This document shows positions 9,134 to 18,155 of a stretch of 64,000 nt of DNA, one piece after another. A program made the position numbers and the translations under genes. The stretch is from Manganibacter manganicus (GTDB taxonomy: Bacteria; Pseudomonadota; Alphaproteobacteria; Rhizobiales; Rhizobiaceae): positions 62,001 to 126,000 of the forward strand of contig NZ_MDET01000004.1 of assembly GCF_002075885.1 (NCBI RefSeq), in the 5' to 3' direction. Under the pieces are notes generated by a model. The model searched no databases, was not told where the DNA came from, and saw only the letters and a list, made by a program, of their open reading frames with translations. Within the stretch, counting starts at the first letter, position 1. Every line of letters begins with the position of its first letter.

Positions 9134-10447
9134 TTATCGCGCCATTTTGCGGTGGCTGCTGACAAGTCGGTTGGCGATCACCTTGTCGATGCGGCGGCCG
9201 TCGAGATCAACGACCTCGAAGCGCCAACCCTGCGCGTCGACTGTTTCACCGGTTATCGGCAGATGATGCAGATGTGACAGGACATAGCCGGCAACCGTTT
9301 CATAATCGCGATGGTCCGGCAGATCGAAGCCGAGCAGATCGGCCATTTCGTCAGCTGGCATGTAGCCGGCAAGCAGCCATGAGCCGTCGTCACGCTGCAT
9401 GGCGCTGTCTTCTTCGTCATCTGCGTCGAGATCGGAGCGGAACACCCCGGTGATGGCCTCCAAAATGTCGGCCGGCGTAACCAATCCTTCGAAATGGCCG
9501 TACTCGTCATGGACGAGAGCCATCGGCACGTCGGATTCCTTGAGTTTGGCCAATACGTCGAGCGCATCGGCCTGATCGTGCACGATAGGCGCGGGACGTA
9601 CATGCTGGCGCGGATCGAAGGCCTTGCCCCGTAAAATGGCGGCCAGCACGTCACGCGTCTGTATAACCCCCACCATGGCATCGACGCTGCCATCGCCGGC
9701 GGGCAGGCGCGAATGATGGGTTTCCGTCAGCAGCTTGCGATTGGTGATTTCGTCGGCCTGAAGGTTCAGCCAGTCAACATCGGTGCGCGGCGTCATCACC
9801 GCCCGAACGGCACGGTCGCCAAGGCGCATGACGCCGGCGATCATGCGGCGTTCGTCGGATTCTATGGTGCCATGATGCTCGGCCTCCGCCACCAGCATCT
9901 TGATCTCGTCGTCCGTGACTTTTTCCTCGGTTTCACCGCTTTGGCCAAGCAGCCAGAGCGCGCCACGGCCGGAAATGTCGAGCAGGAAAACCAGCGGTGC
10001 CGCGATCATGGCCAGCGTCGCCATGGCTGGCGCCATTTTGGCCGCGACACGCTCGGGATTGCGCAGCGCGATCTGCTTGGGCACCAGTTCACCAGCAATC
10101 AGCGAAAAATAGGTGATGACTGCCACCACAACGCCGACGCCGAGTGGGTCGGCGATGTTTTGCGCCACGCCCAGCGTGCTCAGCAATTGTGCCAGCCGAG
10201 CGCCCAGCGTCGCGCCGGAAAAGGCGCCTGACAAGACGCCGACCAGCGTAATGCCGATCTGCACCGATGACAGGAACTTGCCGGGGTCGGAGCCCAGTTT
10301 CAGGGCGCTTGCCGCGCCAGTGACGTTGCGATCGATCATCGCCTTCAGCCGTGCCGGCCGTGACGACACGATGGCGAGCTCCGACATGGCAAGCAGGCCG
10401 TTCACACAGATGAGCACGACCACAATGGCAATTTCAATATAAAGCAT
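9134..10447 (-). CDS. CNNM/CorC (HlyC/CorC) family membrane protein with CBS domains
   Basis: 437 residues. An N-terminal CNNM (DUF21) domain with about four membrane segments (roughly 1-23, 61-85, 99-120, 137-160) is followed by a CBS pair (about 208-330; TPRTDVDWLNL, then DVPMALVHDEYGHFEGLVT) and a CorC_HlyC domain ending FEVVDLDGRRIDKV. Members are linked to Mg2+/Co2+ transport or resistance; the historic name hemolysin is misleading. It stands alone between a terminator and the extensin-like genes. The transported ion is not determined. Confidence 0.92.
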   Translation of the reverse strand: MLYIEIAIVVVLICVNGLLAMSELAIVSSRPARLKAMIDRNVTGAASALKLGSDPGKFLSSVQIGITLVGVLSGAFSGATLGARLAQLLSTLGVAQNIADPLGVGVVVAVITYFSLIAGELVPKQIALRNPERVAAKMAPAMATLAMIAAPLVFLLDISGRGALWLLGQSGETEEKVTDDEIKMLVAEAEHHGTIESDERRMIAGVMRLGDRAVRAVMTPRTDVDWLNLQADEITNRKLLTETHHSRLPAGDGSVDAMVGVIQTRDVLAAILRGKAFDPRQHVRPAPIVHDQADALDVLAKLKESDVPMALVHDEYGHFEGLVTPADILEAITGVFRSDLDADDEEDSAMQRDDGSWLLAGYMPADEMADLLGFDLPDHRDYETVAGYVLSHLHHLPITGETVDAQGWRFEVVDLDGRRIDKVIANRLVSSHRKMAR

Positions 10448-10508
10448 CGGCGCTCATAGCATTCCGCGCGGCGTATCGGAAGGTGCACGCATCCCGCATC
10501 TTTTGCCT

Positions 10509-11420
10509 TCAACGGCAGGCGCGGTAGCCGTTACGGCGGTTCTTGATGTCGAAATGGAAGTGATTGCGGTGATCGTAATTGTAGCCCGGGCCGAGCACCG
10601 TGGTGAAATACTGGCAACCGTCGGCGCGCACAGTGTTGAGAAAGCCGCGCGTGCGGAAGGCGAACAGGCCGGGCTTGCGCACGTCGATTTCCTTGCCATT
10701 GGTAAGATCGATGCTCATCACGTCGAGGGCGTTGCCCTTGCCATGTTCCGACAGCGTGCGCTCGCCAGCAATCTTGCGGCAGGAGTAGCTCGACCCCTGA
10801 TGGATCGTCTTGACGCCGGAAAAATAGCGCCAGCGCGCGGCTGGTACCAGTTCATCACGGGTCCATGAGGCGAAACTGACCGCCATGGCGCAGGTGAGTG
10901 TCGCGGCGGGCTTCATCTCGATACTGCCGATGGCCGAAACCTTGACTGGATGCGCAATTCCACACTGTCCGGAGCCGTGGATCGGGGCAACGTCGGTATA
11001 GGTGACACGTAGTCGCTTCAATTCCTTGCGGCAATCGATCTCTTCGGTCGGAAGCGCTTCGATTCGGGGTTCGACAGGAGGAGTGGCCGGGTTGTCGATA
11101 TGCGGATAACCAGCGATCACGACCGGCTCGTTGATGGGCACCGGTTGCGCCGCGATCGGTGCCGGTACGACGGGGGTGGCGGGTGCAGGGGATATTGAGG
11201 CTACCGTGACGACAGGTTCGGGGGCGGTCGGTGGCGCGAAGTCGGGCACGGCGGCGGTCGTTGTGCCGACATCGACGGCTGGTTCCAGCGTGAATACGTT
11301 GCCGGTAGTGCAGGCCGAAACCACGCAAATCACAAGACCTGTGACGGCGCCTAGGCCGGCCCTTCGCTTGGCGCTTTGTTGTTGCGGCGCGCTGTGGACG
11401 GCGCGAAACAATACGGCCAT
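10509..11420 (-). CDS. Extensin-like family lipoprotein, copy 1
   Basis: 303 residues. An N-terminal hydrophobic segment ends at a lipobox-like VVSAC (about residue 37). A Pro/Ala/Val-rich linker runs to about 120, followed by the extensin-like C-terminal domain with conserved cysteines (CRKELK, CGIAHP, CAMAV, CRKIAG) and metal-peptidase-like residues (SEHGKGNALDV, DHRNHFHFD). The His/Asp pattern resembles LAS-type D-Ala-D-Ala peptidases, so a cell-wall role in the periplasm is plausible but unproven. A second copy lies directly upstream on the same strand. Confidence 0.85.
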   Translation of the reverse strand: MAVLFRAVHSAPQQQSAKRRAGLGAVTGLVICVVSACTTGNVFTLEPAVDVGTTTAAVPDFAPPTAPEPVVTVASISPAPATPVVPAPIAAQPVPINEPVVIAGYPHIDNPATPPVEPRIEALPTEEIDCRKELKRLRVTYTDVAPIHGSGQCGIAHPVKVSAIGSIEMKPAATLTCAMAVSFASWTRDELVPAARWRYFSGVKTIHQGSSYSCRKIAGERTLSEHGKGNALDVMSIDLTNGKEIDVRKPGLFAFRTRGFLNTVRADGCQYFTTVLGPGYNYDHRNHFHFDIKNRRNGYRACR

Positions 11421-11516
11421 TCGTCAAAATCCCTGTCCTGGGACCAGAGATTAGCCGCCAAGGGTAAAGAAAGCTCTGCGCCGCTATTCATGGCTGCGGC
11501 TGAAATGCGGCAGCGC

Positions 11517-12416
11517 CTATTGGCAGAATGTGCCGCCATTGCGTCGTGGTTCCAGGTCCAGGTGGAAATGCTGCGCATGATCCGAGTCGGCGCCGGGGCC
11601 GAGTACGGTCTTGAATGGGCCGCATGCGGCCTTGCGCACACGGTCTAGAAATTTTCCATGCTTTTTCGGCGGCACGGGGCTGACCTCCACCCGCGCTCCA
11701 TCCGTGAGGTTGAATGCGGCTATGTCGAGCGCATTGCCGAATGCGTGTTCGGAAATTTTGCCTCCATCGTGTCGGGGACGACAAACATAGGCGGATGCCT
11801 GGTTCACCGATTTGACCTCCGCATCGAGTTCATCCTTTGCCGCGGGCTGGACGATATCGACGAGAAACCGGGCCACTGTCTCTGCCATCAGGCAGTTCAG
11901 CTCCGCCGCGGGCTTGATTTCCACCGATGCGCCAAGGGTCTCTACGAGGATGGGATAGGGGATCGAGCATCCGACTTTCGAATCATGTTCAGCCTTTCTC
12001 TCCTCGAACTCGACCCCCAATGCCTTCAGGTGCTCGCGACAGGCAGTCTCCTTTGCTGGCATGGTTGCAGCAGGGATTTCAAGCGCACGAGGATCGGAAG
12101 GCTTTTGCTTTGTTGACTCCGGCTTGGCTTCAGGACGAGGCGGTGGCTCTTCCGGGCGCTCCGCTTTCGGCTGCTCGGGCGGTTGTGGCGCGGCTTCGGG
12201 CGTCCGAATCAGGTTATCCTCGCCCGCCGGACGCTTTTGAGGCAAAGGCGGTTCCCGAGGCAGTGACTCTGGTTGTTGGTTCATTTCGGGAATGGGCGCC
12301 GAAGCCGGCAGCTTTAACGTTTTCGCTGAAGTTGGCGCGGGCAGAAGCAGGGCACCCAATATGACGATAAGCCAAGTAAACGATACGGGAGGAAAAAACT
12401 GAAACGCCGCCATCAT
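11517..12416 (-). CDS. Extensin-like family protein, copy 2
   Basis: 299 residues. A signal peptide (about 1-31, ending PTSA) is followed by a Pro/Glu/Lys-rich linker of about 95 residues, then the same domain as the next gene: CREHLKALG, CSIPYP, CLMAETVA, SEHAFGNALDIAAF, DHAQHFHLD, with a C-terminal Cys. Unlike copy 1 it has no lipobox, so it is probably soluble in the periplasm or loosely attached. The 96-base gap suggests co-transcription with copy 1. The pair looks like an old duplication, because linkers and flanks have diverged. Confidence 0.85.
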   Translation of the reverse strand: MMAAFQFFPPVSFTWLIVILGALLLPAPTSAKTLKLPASAPIPEMNQQPESLPREPPLPQKRPAGEDNLIRTPEAAPQPPEQPKAERPEEPPPRPEAKPESTKQKPSDPRALEIPAATMPAKETACREHLKALGVEFEERKAEHDSKVGCSIPYPILVETLGASVEIKPAAELNCLMAETVARFLVDIVQPAAKDELDAEVKSVNQASAYVCRPRHDGGKISEHAFGNALDIAAFNLTDGARVEVSPVPPKKHGKFLDRVRKAACGPFKTVLGPGADSDHAQHFHLDLEPRRNGGTFCQ

Positions 12417-12514
12417 CCATCAACGGTGAAAGGAGGGTAGGGTTGCAGAGGTGAACAAGTGAAACGATCACAATGAGTTAAGTAAGATTACAATTTGGAA
12501 GTACAACGCCATCG

Positions 12515-12940
12515 TCACGCACCGATGGCTTCGAGGCCTTCTTCCAGCCATTCCGCCAAATGAGGCATGCCGAGCAGATAATGGGTGCTGCGCCGGTTTA
12601 CCCGCTCGCGCGCGGCGGCCAGCGTGTCGCCCCATTCCGACGCACTGTAATCGCCACGACCAATCCATGCGAGTGCAATCAGTTCCGCCTTCTCATCGAT
12701 GTTGAGGTCCTCGATCAGTTCGCGCAATTCCTCGCCGGTTAGGTTCTCCACTTCTTCCTCGGCAAGCCCGTCATGGTGGTGGTTGTCGTGGCCGTCTCCG
12801 TCGAATTCCACCTCATGCTCGCTGCCGTCGGCATGGGTGTCGCCAAGCGCGGCGCCGATGGCTTTCGCCTTCAGGATGAAAAGGCGAACCGTGTCGGGGC
12901 CGATCGAAAGATCCCATTGCGGTTCGGTATGTCGGTGCAC
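12515..12940 (-). CDS. DUF3775 domain-containing protein
   Basis: 141 residues starting at GTG 12940. An in-frame stop lies a few codons upstream and GGAAGGA is 7 bases before the GTG. Acidic His-rich middle (DGHDNHHHDG, about 49-58), then a helical C-terminal part including LAEWLEEGLEAIG. It matches DUF3775, a family of unknown function in alphaproteobacteria. No operon partner is evident. The His cluster could bind metal, but this is speculation. Confidence 0.8.
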   Translation of the reverse strand: MHRHTEPQWDLSIGPDTVRLFILKAKAIGAALGDTHADGSEHEVEFDGDGHDNHHHDGLAEEEVENLTGEELRELIEDLNIDEKAELIALAWIGRGDYSASEWGDTLAAARERVNRRSTHYLLGMPHLAEWLEEGLEAIGA

Positions 12941-13091
12941 GCCGCGATCCTTCCACTCGCGATCTCAGACGGATGGATGATAGCCGATTTGCGGCTGCCG
13001 TCACTGCTGCAATTTTGATTGCAGGAGGCATAGATCGAGGGCTGATTGACAGGTGAACCGATTGGCATGAAATGGCACTGACTTTCCTTCA

Positions 13092-13454
13092 ATGGATTCT
13101 CCCATGGCCATGCTTATGTCGCCCCGAGTTCTGCCGATTCTGATGCTCGTCTGCTCGAACGTATTCATGACCTTCGCCTGGTACGGTCATCTGCGTTTTC
13201 GCGCCTCGCCGCTCTATCTCGCGGTGATCGTAAGCTGGATGATCGCCTTCTTTGAGTATTGGTTTGCGGTTCCCGCCAATCGCATCGGCAGCTATGCCTA
13301 TTCGCCGGCCGAATTGAAGACCATCCAGGAGGTGGTGACACTGACGGTGTTTGCAATCTTTTCCGTGCTCTACCTGAAGGAGCCACTGACCTTGAACCAC
13401 GCCATTGGTTTCGCACTGATTGCCGGTGGGGCGGCGTTTATTTTCAAGGGCTGA
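13092..13454 (+). CDS. DMT superfamily small membrane protein (DUF486)
   Basis: 120 residues with four hydrophobic segments (about 10-30, 38-56, 75-92, 100-119) and the DUF486 signatures FMTFAWYGHLRF and FFEYWFAVPANRIG. A short integral inner-membrane protein of the drug/metabolite transporter superfamily; function unknown. ATG 13092 is used here, though the internal ATG at 13107 is also possible. Confidence 0.85.
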   Translation: MDSPMAMLMSPRVLPILMLVCSNVFMTFAWYGHLRFRASPLYLAVIVSWMIAFFEYWFAVPANRIGSYAYSPAELKTIQEVVTLTVFAIFSVLYLKEPLTLNHAIGFALIAGGAAFIFKG

Positions 13455-13492
13455 GTTACAAAGGAGAATCGTCGCAAACAATTTTTTAAAGC

Positions 13493-13520
13493 GTGAAAAG
13501 CGCATAAAGATTGCTATATT
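13493..13520 (+). promoter_or_regulatory. Candidate greA promoter
   Basis: A -10-like TATATT at 13515-13520 lies 16 bases downstream of GTGAAA at 13493-13498. Transcription would start near 13527, leaving a leader of about 110 bases before greA. Spacing and composition only; not proven. Confidence 0.4.
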
Positions 13521-13539
13521 CAGGTGAAACCGAATTAAG

Positions 13540-13580
13540 ACGGTGCCATTGGCGGCAAGCTATGGGGCCGTTTTCTTTTT
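13540..13580 (+). terminator. Terminator-like hairpin in the greA leader
   Basis: An outer ACGG/CCGT stem encloses an inner TGCC/GGCA hairpin and is followed by TTTTCTTTTT. It sits about 57 bases before the greA start and after the candidate promoter, so it could end a short leader RNA or attenuate greA. It may instead terminate the upstream DUF486 gene, 85 bases away. Confidence 0.55.
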
Positions 13581-13637
13581 GACTCCATTACGGGTTGCAG
13601 CCGCCAGGGGCGGGATTGCCGCGGGAAAGGTGAGGTT

Positions 13638-14111
13638 ATGAATAAGGTTCCGATGACGGGTGGGGGTTTCGAAACGCTTAAGGAAGAGTTGCGCTGGCGC
13701 CAGCAGGAAGAGCGGCCACGCATCATCGAGGCGATTGCCGAGGCCCGTTCGCATGGCGACCTTTCCGAGAATGCCGAATACCACGCCGCCAAAGAAGCTC
13801 AGAGTCTCAACGAAGGCCGGGTCGGCGAATTGGAAGACCTCGTTGCACGCGCCGAGATCATCGACGTTTCCAAACTCAGCGGCGACAAGATCAAGTTCGG
13901 GGCGACTGTCGTGCTGGTCGACGAGGACACCGAAGAAGAGAAGACCTATCAGATCGTTGGCGATCAGGAAGCCGACGTGAAACTGGGGCGTGTCTCGATT
14001 TCCTCACCCATCGCCCGCGCGCTCATCGGCAAGGAAGTCGGCGATGCCATCGAGGTCAATGCACCGGGCGGCGCGCGAGGCTATGAGATCGTCAAGGTGC
14101 GTTGGGTCTGA
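13638..14111 (+). CDS. greA: Transcription elongation factor GreA
   Basis: 157 residues, standard length. The N-terminal coiled coil (about 1-75) includes the loop signature [18 protein letters not shown], whose acidic tip residues (D and E) reach the RNA polymerase active site and stimulate transcript cleavage in backtracked complexes. The C-terminal FKBP-like domain ends [19 protein letters not shown] precedes the ATG. The leader contains a terminator-like hairpin. The downstream heptosyltransferase gene is convergent. Confidence 0.97.
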   Translation: MNKVPMTGGGFETLKEELRWRQQEERPRIIEAIAEARSHGDLSENAEYHAAKEAQSLNEGRVGELEDLVARAEIIDVSKLSGDKIKFGATVVLVDEDTEEEKTYQIVGDQEADVKLGRVSISSPIARALIGKEVGDAIEVNAPGGARGYEIVKVRWV

Positions 14112-14133
14112 GCGGCCTTGAGAGGCCTTCTTG

Positions 14134-15120
14134 TCAGCCGGCCGTTTTAGCACGGGCCTTCGCTTTGAGCGCCACAAGGCGGTCGGCTTCAGCAATGACT
14201 GCGGCGGGGGCGACACGTCCGTCCGGGCCTGCGAGCAGCGATGACGAAAAGGGACCGAGCGGGCCGGCGAGACTGGGCTTGGTCGTCAGGAATACGGCGA
14301 CTGTCGGCAGGCCGTAAGCATTGGCCAGATGAGTAAGGCCGGTATCCGTGCCGATCACCAGCGCCGCCTGGCCGAGCTTGGCTGCAATCTCCATAAGTGG
14401 CGATTTTGGCACGAGAATTGTTTGCGGTATGGCGTTGACGATAGCTTGGACAACGCCATGTTCGCGCTCATCGGTCCATGTGGCCACAGGTATCATCTGG
14501 CGCTCGACAAGAAGGCGGGCAGCTTCAATCCAATCTTCGACAGGCCACTTCTTGTCTTCGCGGCTGGTGCCATGCAGCAGGAACACGCTTCTTTGAGGCA
14601 GTGCGTCAGTCTGGAGGCTGGGGGACATAATGCCGGAATCCAGCCGCGAAAGGTCCGGCTCGTAGCCGAGAGCCAACCCGAACAGGCGGCGTGTACGCTC
14701 GATAGCGTGGAGGTCGCGTGAAACGGTATAGCGGCGGTCGTAGAACAGCGCGGCCGACGGCTCGCGGGCGCTTGGCCGGTCGTAGCCCGCTATTGGCGCG
14801 GTTGCCTGTTTGGCAATGAATGCTGATTTCATCAAGCCCTGCGCGTCGATGACGAGGTCATAGTTTTCGGCACGCAGCGCCTTGCGCAGGCCTGCTGCCT
14901 CGCGCCAGGTGTCGCCGTTGAGAAGCGCCTTGCGCCAGCGGCGCAGCGCGACCTTGTAGACGATGCGGATAGCCGGATGCAGCGCGGCAATACCGGCGAA
15001 AGCATCCTCGGCACACCAGTCGAAAGTGATGTCGGGTCGCGCCTGGCGCGCATCCTCAATGGCCGGAAAGGAGTGGATGATGTCGCCCATCGACGACGTC
15101 TTGACGACGAGCACCTTCAT
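14134..15120 (-). CDS. waaC: Lipopolysaccharide heptosyltransferase I
   Basis: 328 residues, GT9 family. Transfers the first L-glycero-D-manno-heptose from ADP-heptose to Kdo on the inner core at the cytoplasmic face. The N-terminal VKTSSMGDIIHSFPAI and the C-terminal nucleotide-binding GTDTGLTHLANAYGLPTVAVF are diagnostic. It is divergent from hldE and gmhA, which make the ADP-heptose precursor, so the locus forms a heptose cluster. About 150 bases separate the two start codons. Confidence 0.93.
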   Translation of the reverse strand: MKVLVVKTSSMGDIIHSFPAIEDARQARPDITFDWCAEDAFAGIAALHPAIRIVYKVALRRWRKALLNGDTWREAAGLRKALRAENYDLVIDAQGLMKSAFIAKQATAPIAGYDRPSAREPSAALFYDRRYTVSRDLHAIERTRRLFGLALGYEPDLSRLDSGIMSPSLQTDALPQRSVFLLHGTSREDKKWPVEDWIEAARLLVERQMIPVATWTDEREHGVVQAIVNAIPQTILVPKSPLMEIAAKLGQAALVIGTDTGLTHLANAYGLPTVAVFLTTKPSLAGPLGPFSSSLLAGPDGRVAPAAVIAEADRLVALKAKARAKTAG

Positions 15121-15277
15121 GCGGGGCGCTTATAAAGAAGGCCATAGTGACTGTCGATAAAACAGTTGCATCAGGGCAACGGCAGCCCCCAAATTATTGC
15201 GGCGGCGCCATTTGCAGTATATCGCCATCGCACATGAACCTGAATCGGATGCGGAGCCTGGAGGCATTGCGGCTGAC

Positions 15278-16771
15278 ATGAACGAACGGCCTCTTTCGCT
15301 GCCCGAAAGCTTGCATCGTGTCGTCTCCGGTTTTTCCGGCATGACCGTGCTGGTTGCAGGGGACCTCATTCTCGATCGCTTCGTCAATGGAGCCATAGAA
15401 CGCATTTCGCCCGAGGCGCCAATTCCCGTGCTCCATGCCCGCGGTGAAACGCTGGCAGCTGGCGGCGCCAGCAATGTCGCGGCCAATATCGTTTCCCTAG
15501 GGGGCAGCGCCATTGCCGTTTCGGCGGTAGGCGAGGACGCGGCAGGTTCGAACCTCCTCGAGGTTCTGGCCGGACTCGGCATCGGTATTGAGGCGGTTTT
15601 GCGCGAGAAGGGTCGCGTAACCTCGCGCAAGAGTCGTTTCAGCGCACTTAACCAGCAAATATTGCGCTTCGATGAGGAGGAGATCCGGCCCCTTGGCGCT
15701 GATGCGCGCCGCTTGCTGCTGGAACGCTTTTCGGAGGCTCTTGTAACGGCAGACATCGTTGTCCTGTCGGACTATGGCAAGGGCGTGTTGCTCGATGGTG
15801 TGGCGGCGGAGTTGATTGCGCTTGCCCGACAAGCCGGGAAGCCGGTTCTGGTCGATCCCAAGGGGCGCGATTATCGGCACTATGCCGGCGCCACAGCGAT
15901 TACCCCCAACCGCAAGGAGTTGGGCGAGGCGGTTGGCCGCTCTGTTTTCAGTGATACAGAAATCGAAGCGGCCGCGCGTGAATTGATTGCATCACATGAT
16001 TTCGAGTTTGTCGTCGCCACGCGTAGTGAAAAGGGCATTAGCGTGGTCGGCGCAGAGGATGCGCGGCATCTTTCCACGCAGGCGCGCGAAGTTTTCGATG
16101 TGACGGGTGCGGGCGATACGGCCATCGCCTCCTTCGCACTGGCGCTGGCAGCCGGCGCATCACGTGCGATGGCAGCAACCATCGCCAATGCCTCGGCCGG
16201 CGTCGTGGTCGGCAAGCGCGGAACGGCGCGGCTTAGCGCCGACGAATTACTCGGCGCGCTGTTGCGAACACACGGGCCGGTGGCGCATCGCGATGCCGTC
16301 CTCGATTTGGACGGGGCCGTGCGCCTGGCCGCCGGCTGGAAAAAGGAAGGACTGTCCGTTGGTTTCACCAATGGCTGCTTCGATATCCTGCATGCCGGCC
16401 ATGTCAGCTTGCTCAACAGCGCCCGCAGCCAATGCGACCGGCTGATCCTGGGTCTGAACAGCGATGCTTCTGTGCGCCGCCTGAAAGGGGCGGGACGACC
16501 GGTCAACGATCAGCGCGACCGGGCCTGTGTGCTGGCCGCGCTCGCTTCCGTCGATGCTGTGGTGGTGTTCGATGACGATACGCCAATCAGGTTGATCGAG
16601 GCCTTGCTGCCCGATCTTCTCTTCAAGGGCGCGGATTACAGCCTCGACCAGGTGGTCGGCGCAGACGCGGTGCAAAAAAATGGCGGACGCGTCGTGCTGG
16701 TCGACCTGGTCGATGGCCGCAGCACAACCGGAACCATCGGCAAGCTGCGCGGCGAACCGACCGCGCCATGA
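15278..16771 (+). CDS. hldE: Bifunctional heptose-7-phosphate kinase / heptose-1-phosphate adenylyltransferase
   Basis: 497 residues from ATG 15278; an upstream TTG at 15197 would add 27 residues unlike the family. Residues 1 to about 330 form the PfkB-type kinase (GGASNVAANIVSLGG; catalytic DVTGAGDTAIASFAL). About 355-497 form the nucleotidyltransferase (GFTNGCFDILHAGHVSLL with HxGH). It phosphorylates heptose-7-phosphate at C1 and, after dephosphorylation, adenylylates it. gmhA follows after 13 bases. HldD and GmhB are not in this window. Confidence 0.95.
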   Translation: MNERPLSLPESLHRVVSGFSGMTVLVAGDLILDRFVNGAIERISPEAPIPVLHARGETLAAGGASNVAANIVSLGGSAIAVSAVGEDAAGSNLLEVLAGLGIGIEAVLREKGRVTSRKSRFSALNQQILRFDEEEIRPLGADARRLLLERFSEALVTADIVVLSDYGKGVLLDGVAAELIALARQAGKPVLVDPKGRDYRHYAGATAITPNRKELGEAVGRSVFSDTEIEAAARELIASHDFEFVVATRSEKGISVVGAEDARHLSTQAREVFDVTGAGDTAIASFALALAAGASRAMAATIANASAGVVVGKRGTARLSADELLGALLRTHGPVAHRDAVLDLDGAVRLAAGWKKEGLSVGFTNGCFDILHAGHVSLLNSARSQCDRLILGLNSDASVRRLKGAGRPVNDQRDRACVLAALASVDAVVVFDDDTPIRLIEALLPDLLFKGADYSLDQVVGADAVQKNGGRVVLVDLVDGRSTTGTIGKLRGEPTAP

Positions 16772-16784
16772 AATCGGAGCACTC

Positions 16785-17354
16785 ATGTCGGCACTGAACC
16801 ATTATCTCAACCGCTCCGCGGCAGCCCTTGCCGCAATCGCTGAGCGGGATCTCTCAGATGAGATGGAGCGGGCCATCGCGGCTATCGTGTCTGCGCTGTC
16901 GCAAGGCAAGGCGCTGCTGGTTTGCGGCAATGGCGGTTCGGCAAGTGACGCATTTCATATTGCCGGGGAACTGGTCGGGCGTTTCCTGCGTGAACGAAAG
17001 GCCTATAATGTGATCGCGCTGCCGGCCAATGCCGCGGTGCTGACTGCCTGGGGCAACGACTACGGCTTCGACACGGTGTTTGCACGTCAGGTTGAGGCGC
17101 ATGGCGGACCGGGGGCCGTGTTGCTTGCAATTTCGACCAGCGGCAATTCGCCGAGCATATTGGCAGCCGCCGAGCAGGCGCGTGAGATGGATATGGCGGT
17201 GATTGCCATGACAGGCGATACGGGTGGCAGGCTGAAGCCTTTGGCGGATATTCTGCTCAATGTGCCTTCGGCGGAGACGCCGATCATCCAGCAGGGCCAT
17301 TTGTGCCTTTATCACCATCTGTGCGAAGTGGTGGAAGCGCGGCTGTGTGGATAG
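16785..17354 (+). CDS. gmhA: D-sedoheptulose-7-phosphate isomerase
   Basis: 189 residues from ATG 16785, preceded by CGGAG. SIS-domain protein with GNGGSASDAFHIAGELVGRF and ISTSGNSPSILAA, the sugar-phosphate loops of GmhA, and a C-terminal QQGHLCLYHHLCEVVE with metal-ligand His/Glu. It converts sedoheptulose-7-phosphate to heptose-7-phosphate, the substrate of HldE, in the cytoplasm. Co-transcribed with hldE. Confidence 0.93.
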   Translation: MSALNHYLNRSAAALAAIAERDLSDEMERAIAAIVSALSQGKALLVCGNGGSASDAFHIAGELVGRFLRERKAYNVIALPANAAVLTAWGNDYGFDTVFARQVEAHGGPGAVLLAISTSGNSPSILAAAEQAREMDMAVIAMTGDTGGRLKPLADILLNVPSAETPIIQQGHLCLYHHLCEVVEARLCG

Positions 17355-17416
17355 AAACCAAAGTCTGCCATGTCCTTCAATGACGGATGGATTTGCCAGA
17401 CGCCTCGGGCCAAAAT

Positions 17417-17896
17417 CTAACTTTGACCTATACGCACCAGTCCTTCTTCCTTCACCTTGCGAATGGTCAGCGCCGTGCGCACCGTATCGACATTGGGTGC
17501 CGAGGTCAGATCCTCGATCACAAAGCCCTGGAAGGTGCCAAGGTCAGGTGCCACACAATGCAGAAGAAAGTCGGACTCGCCTGAAACCATCCAGGCGTCA
17601 CGCACGATCGGCCAATTGCGGGTGCGCTCCGCAAACACTTTCAATTCCGCGTCTGCTTGATGCTTCAAGCCGATGAGGCAGAAGGCAACGACATCGTAGC
17701 CAAGTGCCGGCGCGTTGAGTAAAGCGCGGTAGCCGCGAATGATACCGGCTTTTTCCAGTTGCCTCACCCGCCGCAGGCAAGGCGGGGCGGATATGCCGAC
17801 ACGTTGCGACAATTCAACATTGGTCATCCGCCCGTCATTCTGCAACTCGCGCAGTATTTTCCAGTCGAGGGCATCGAGATCGGCCTTTTGCAGCAT
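17417..17896 (-). CDS. Lrp/AsnC family transcriptional regulator (Lrp3-like)
   Basis: 159 residues from ATG 17896, chosen for AGGGA 7 bases upstream. The N-terminal HTH (LDALDWKILRELQNDGR, then ELSQRVGISAPPCLRRVRQL) is followed by a RAM ligand-binding domain (GYDVVAFCLIGLK to LTIRKVKEEG). It is divergent from trxB. An Lrp gene, trxB and lsrB in this order match the rhizobial lrp3-trxB-lsrB locus known from Sinorhizobium. Effector and targets are unknown. Confidence 0.92.
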   Translation of the reverse strand: MLQKADLDALDWKILRELQNDGRMTNVELSQRVGISAPPCLRRVRQLEKAGIIRGYRALLNAPALGYDVVAFCLIGLKHQADAELKVFAERTRNWPIVRDAWMVSGESDFLLHCVAPDLGTFQGFVIEDLTSAPNVDTVRTALTIRKVKEEGLVRIGQS

Positions 17897-18155
17897 GGAT
17901 ATCCCTACGGTGCGCAAGATTCTTTCGCAGCTCCCGCCATTTAAACGACTTTTTACCTGCCGCCATCCCCTTTCCAGACGAAAAAGGTTCGGTTCGGCTG
18001 CGTTCACGGTATGTTGGCCCGGTGAAATCGCCGCAGCTTTCCGGGGACACTTTGCAAGTCGCCTTGCTGGCCCGGCGGCAAGCACCTACATTGCCTTGCG
18101 TATCCAGAACCATTTTGGAAGGCCGCTTGAGCGGCCCGTCGCGGAAGGCTGCTCC

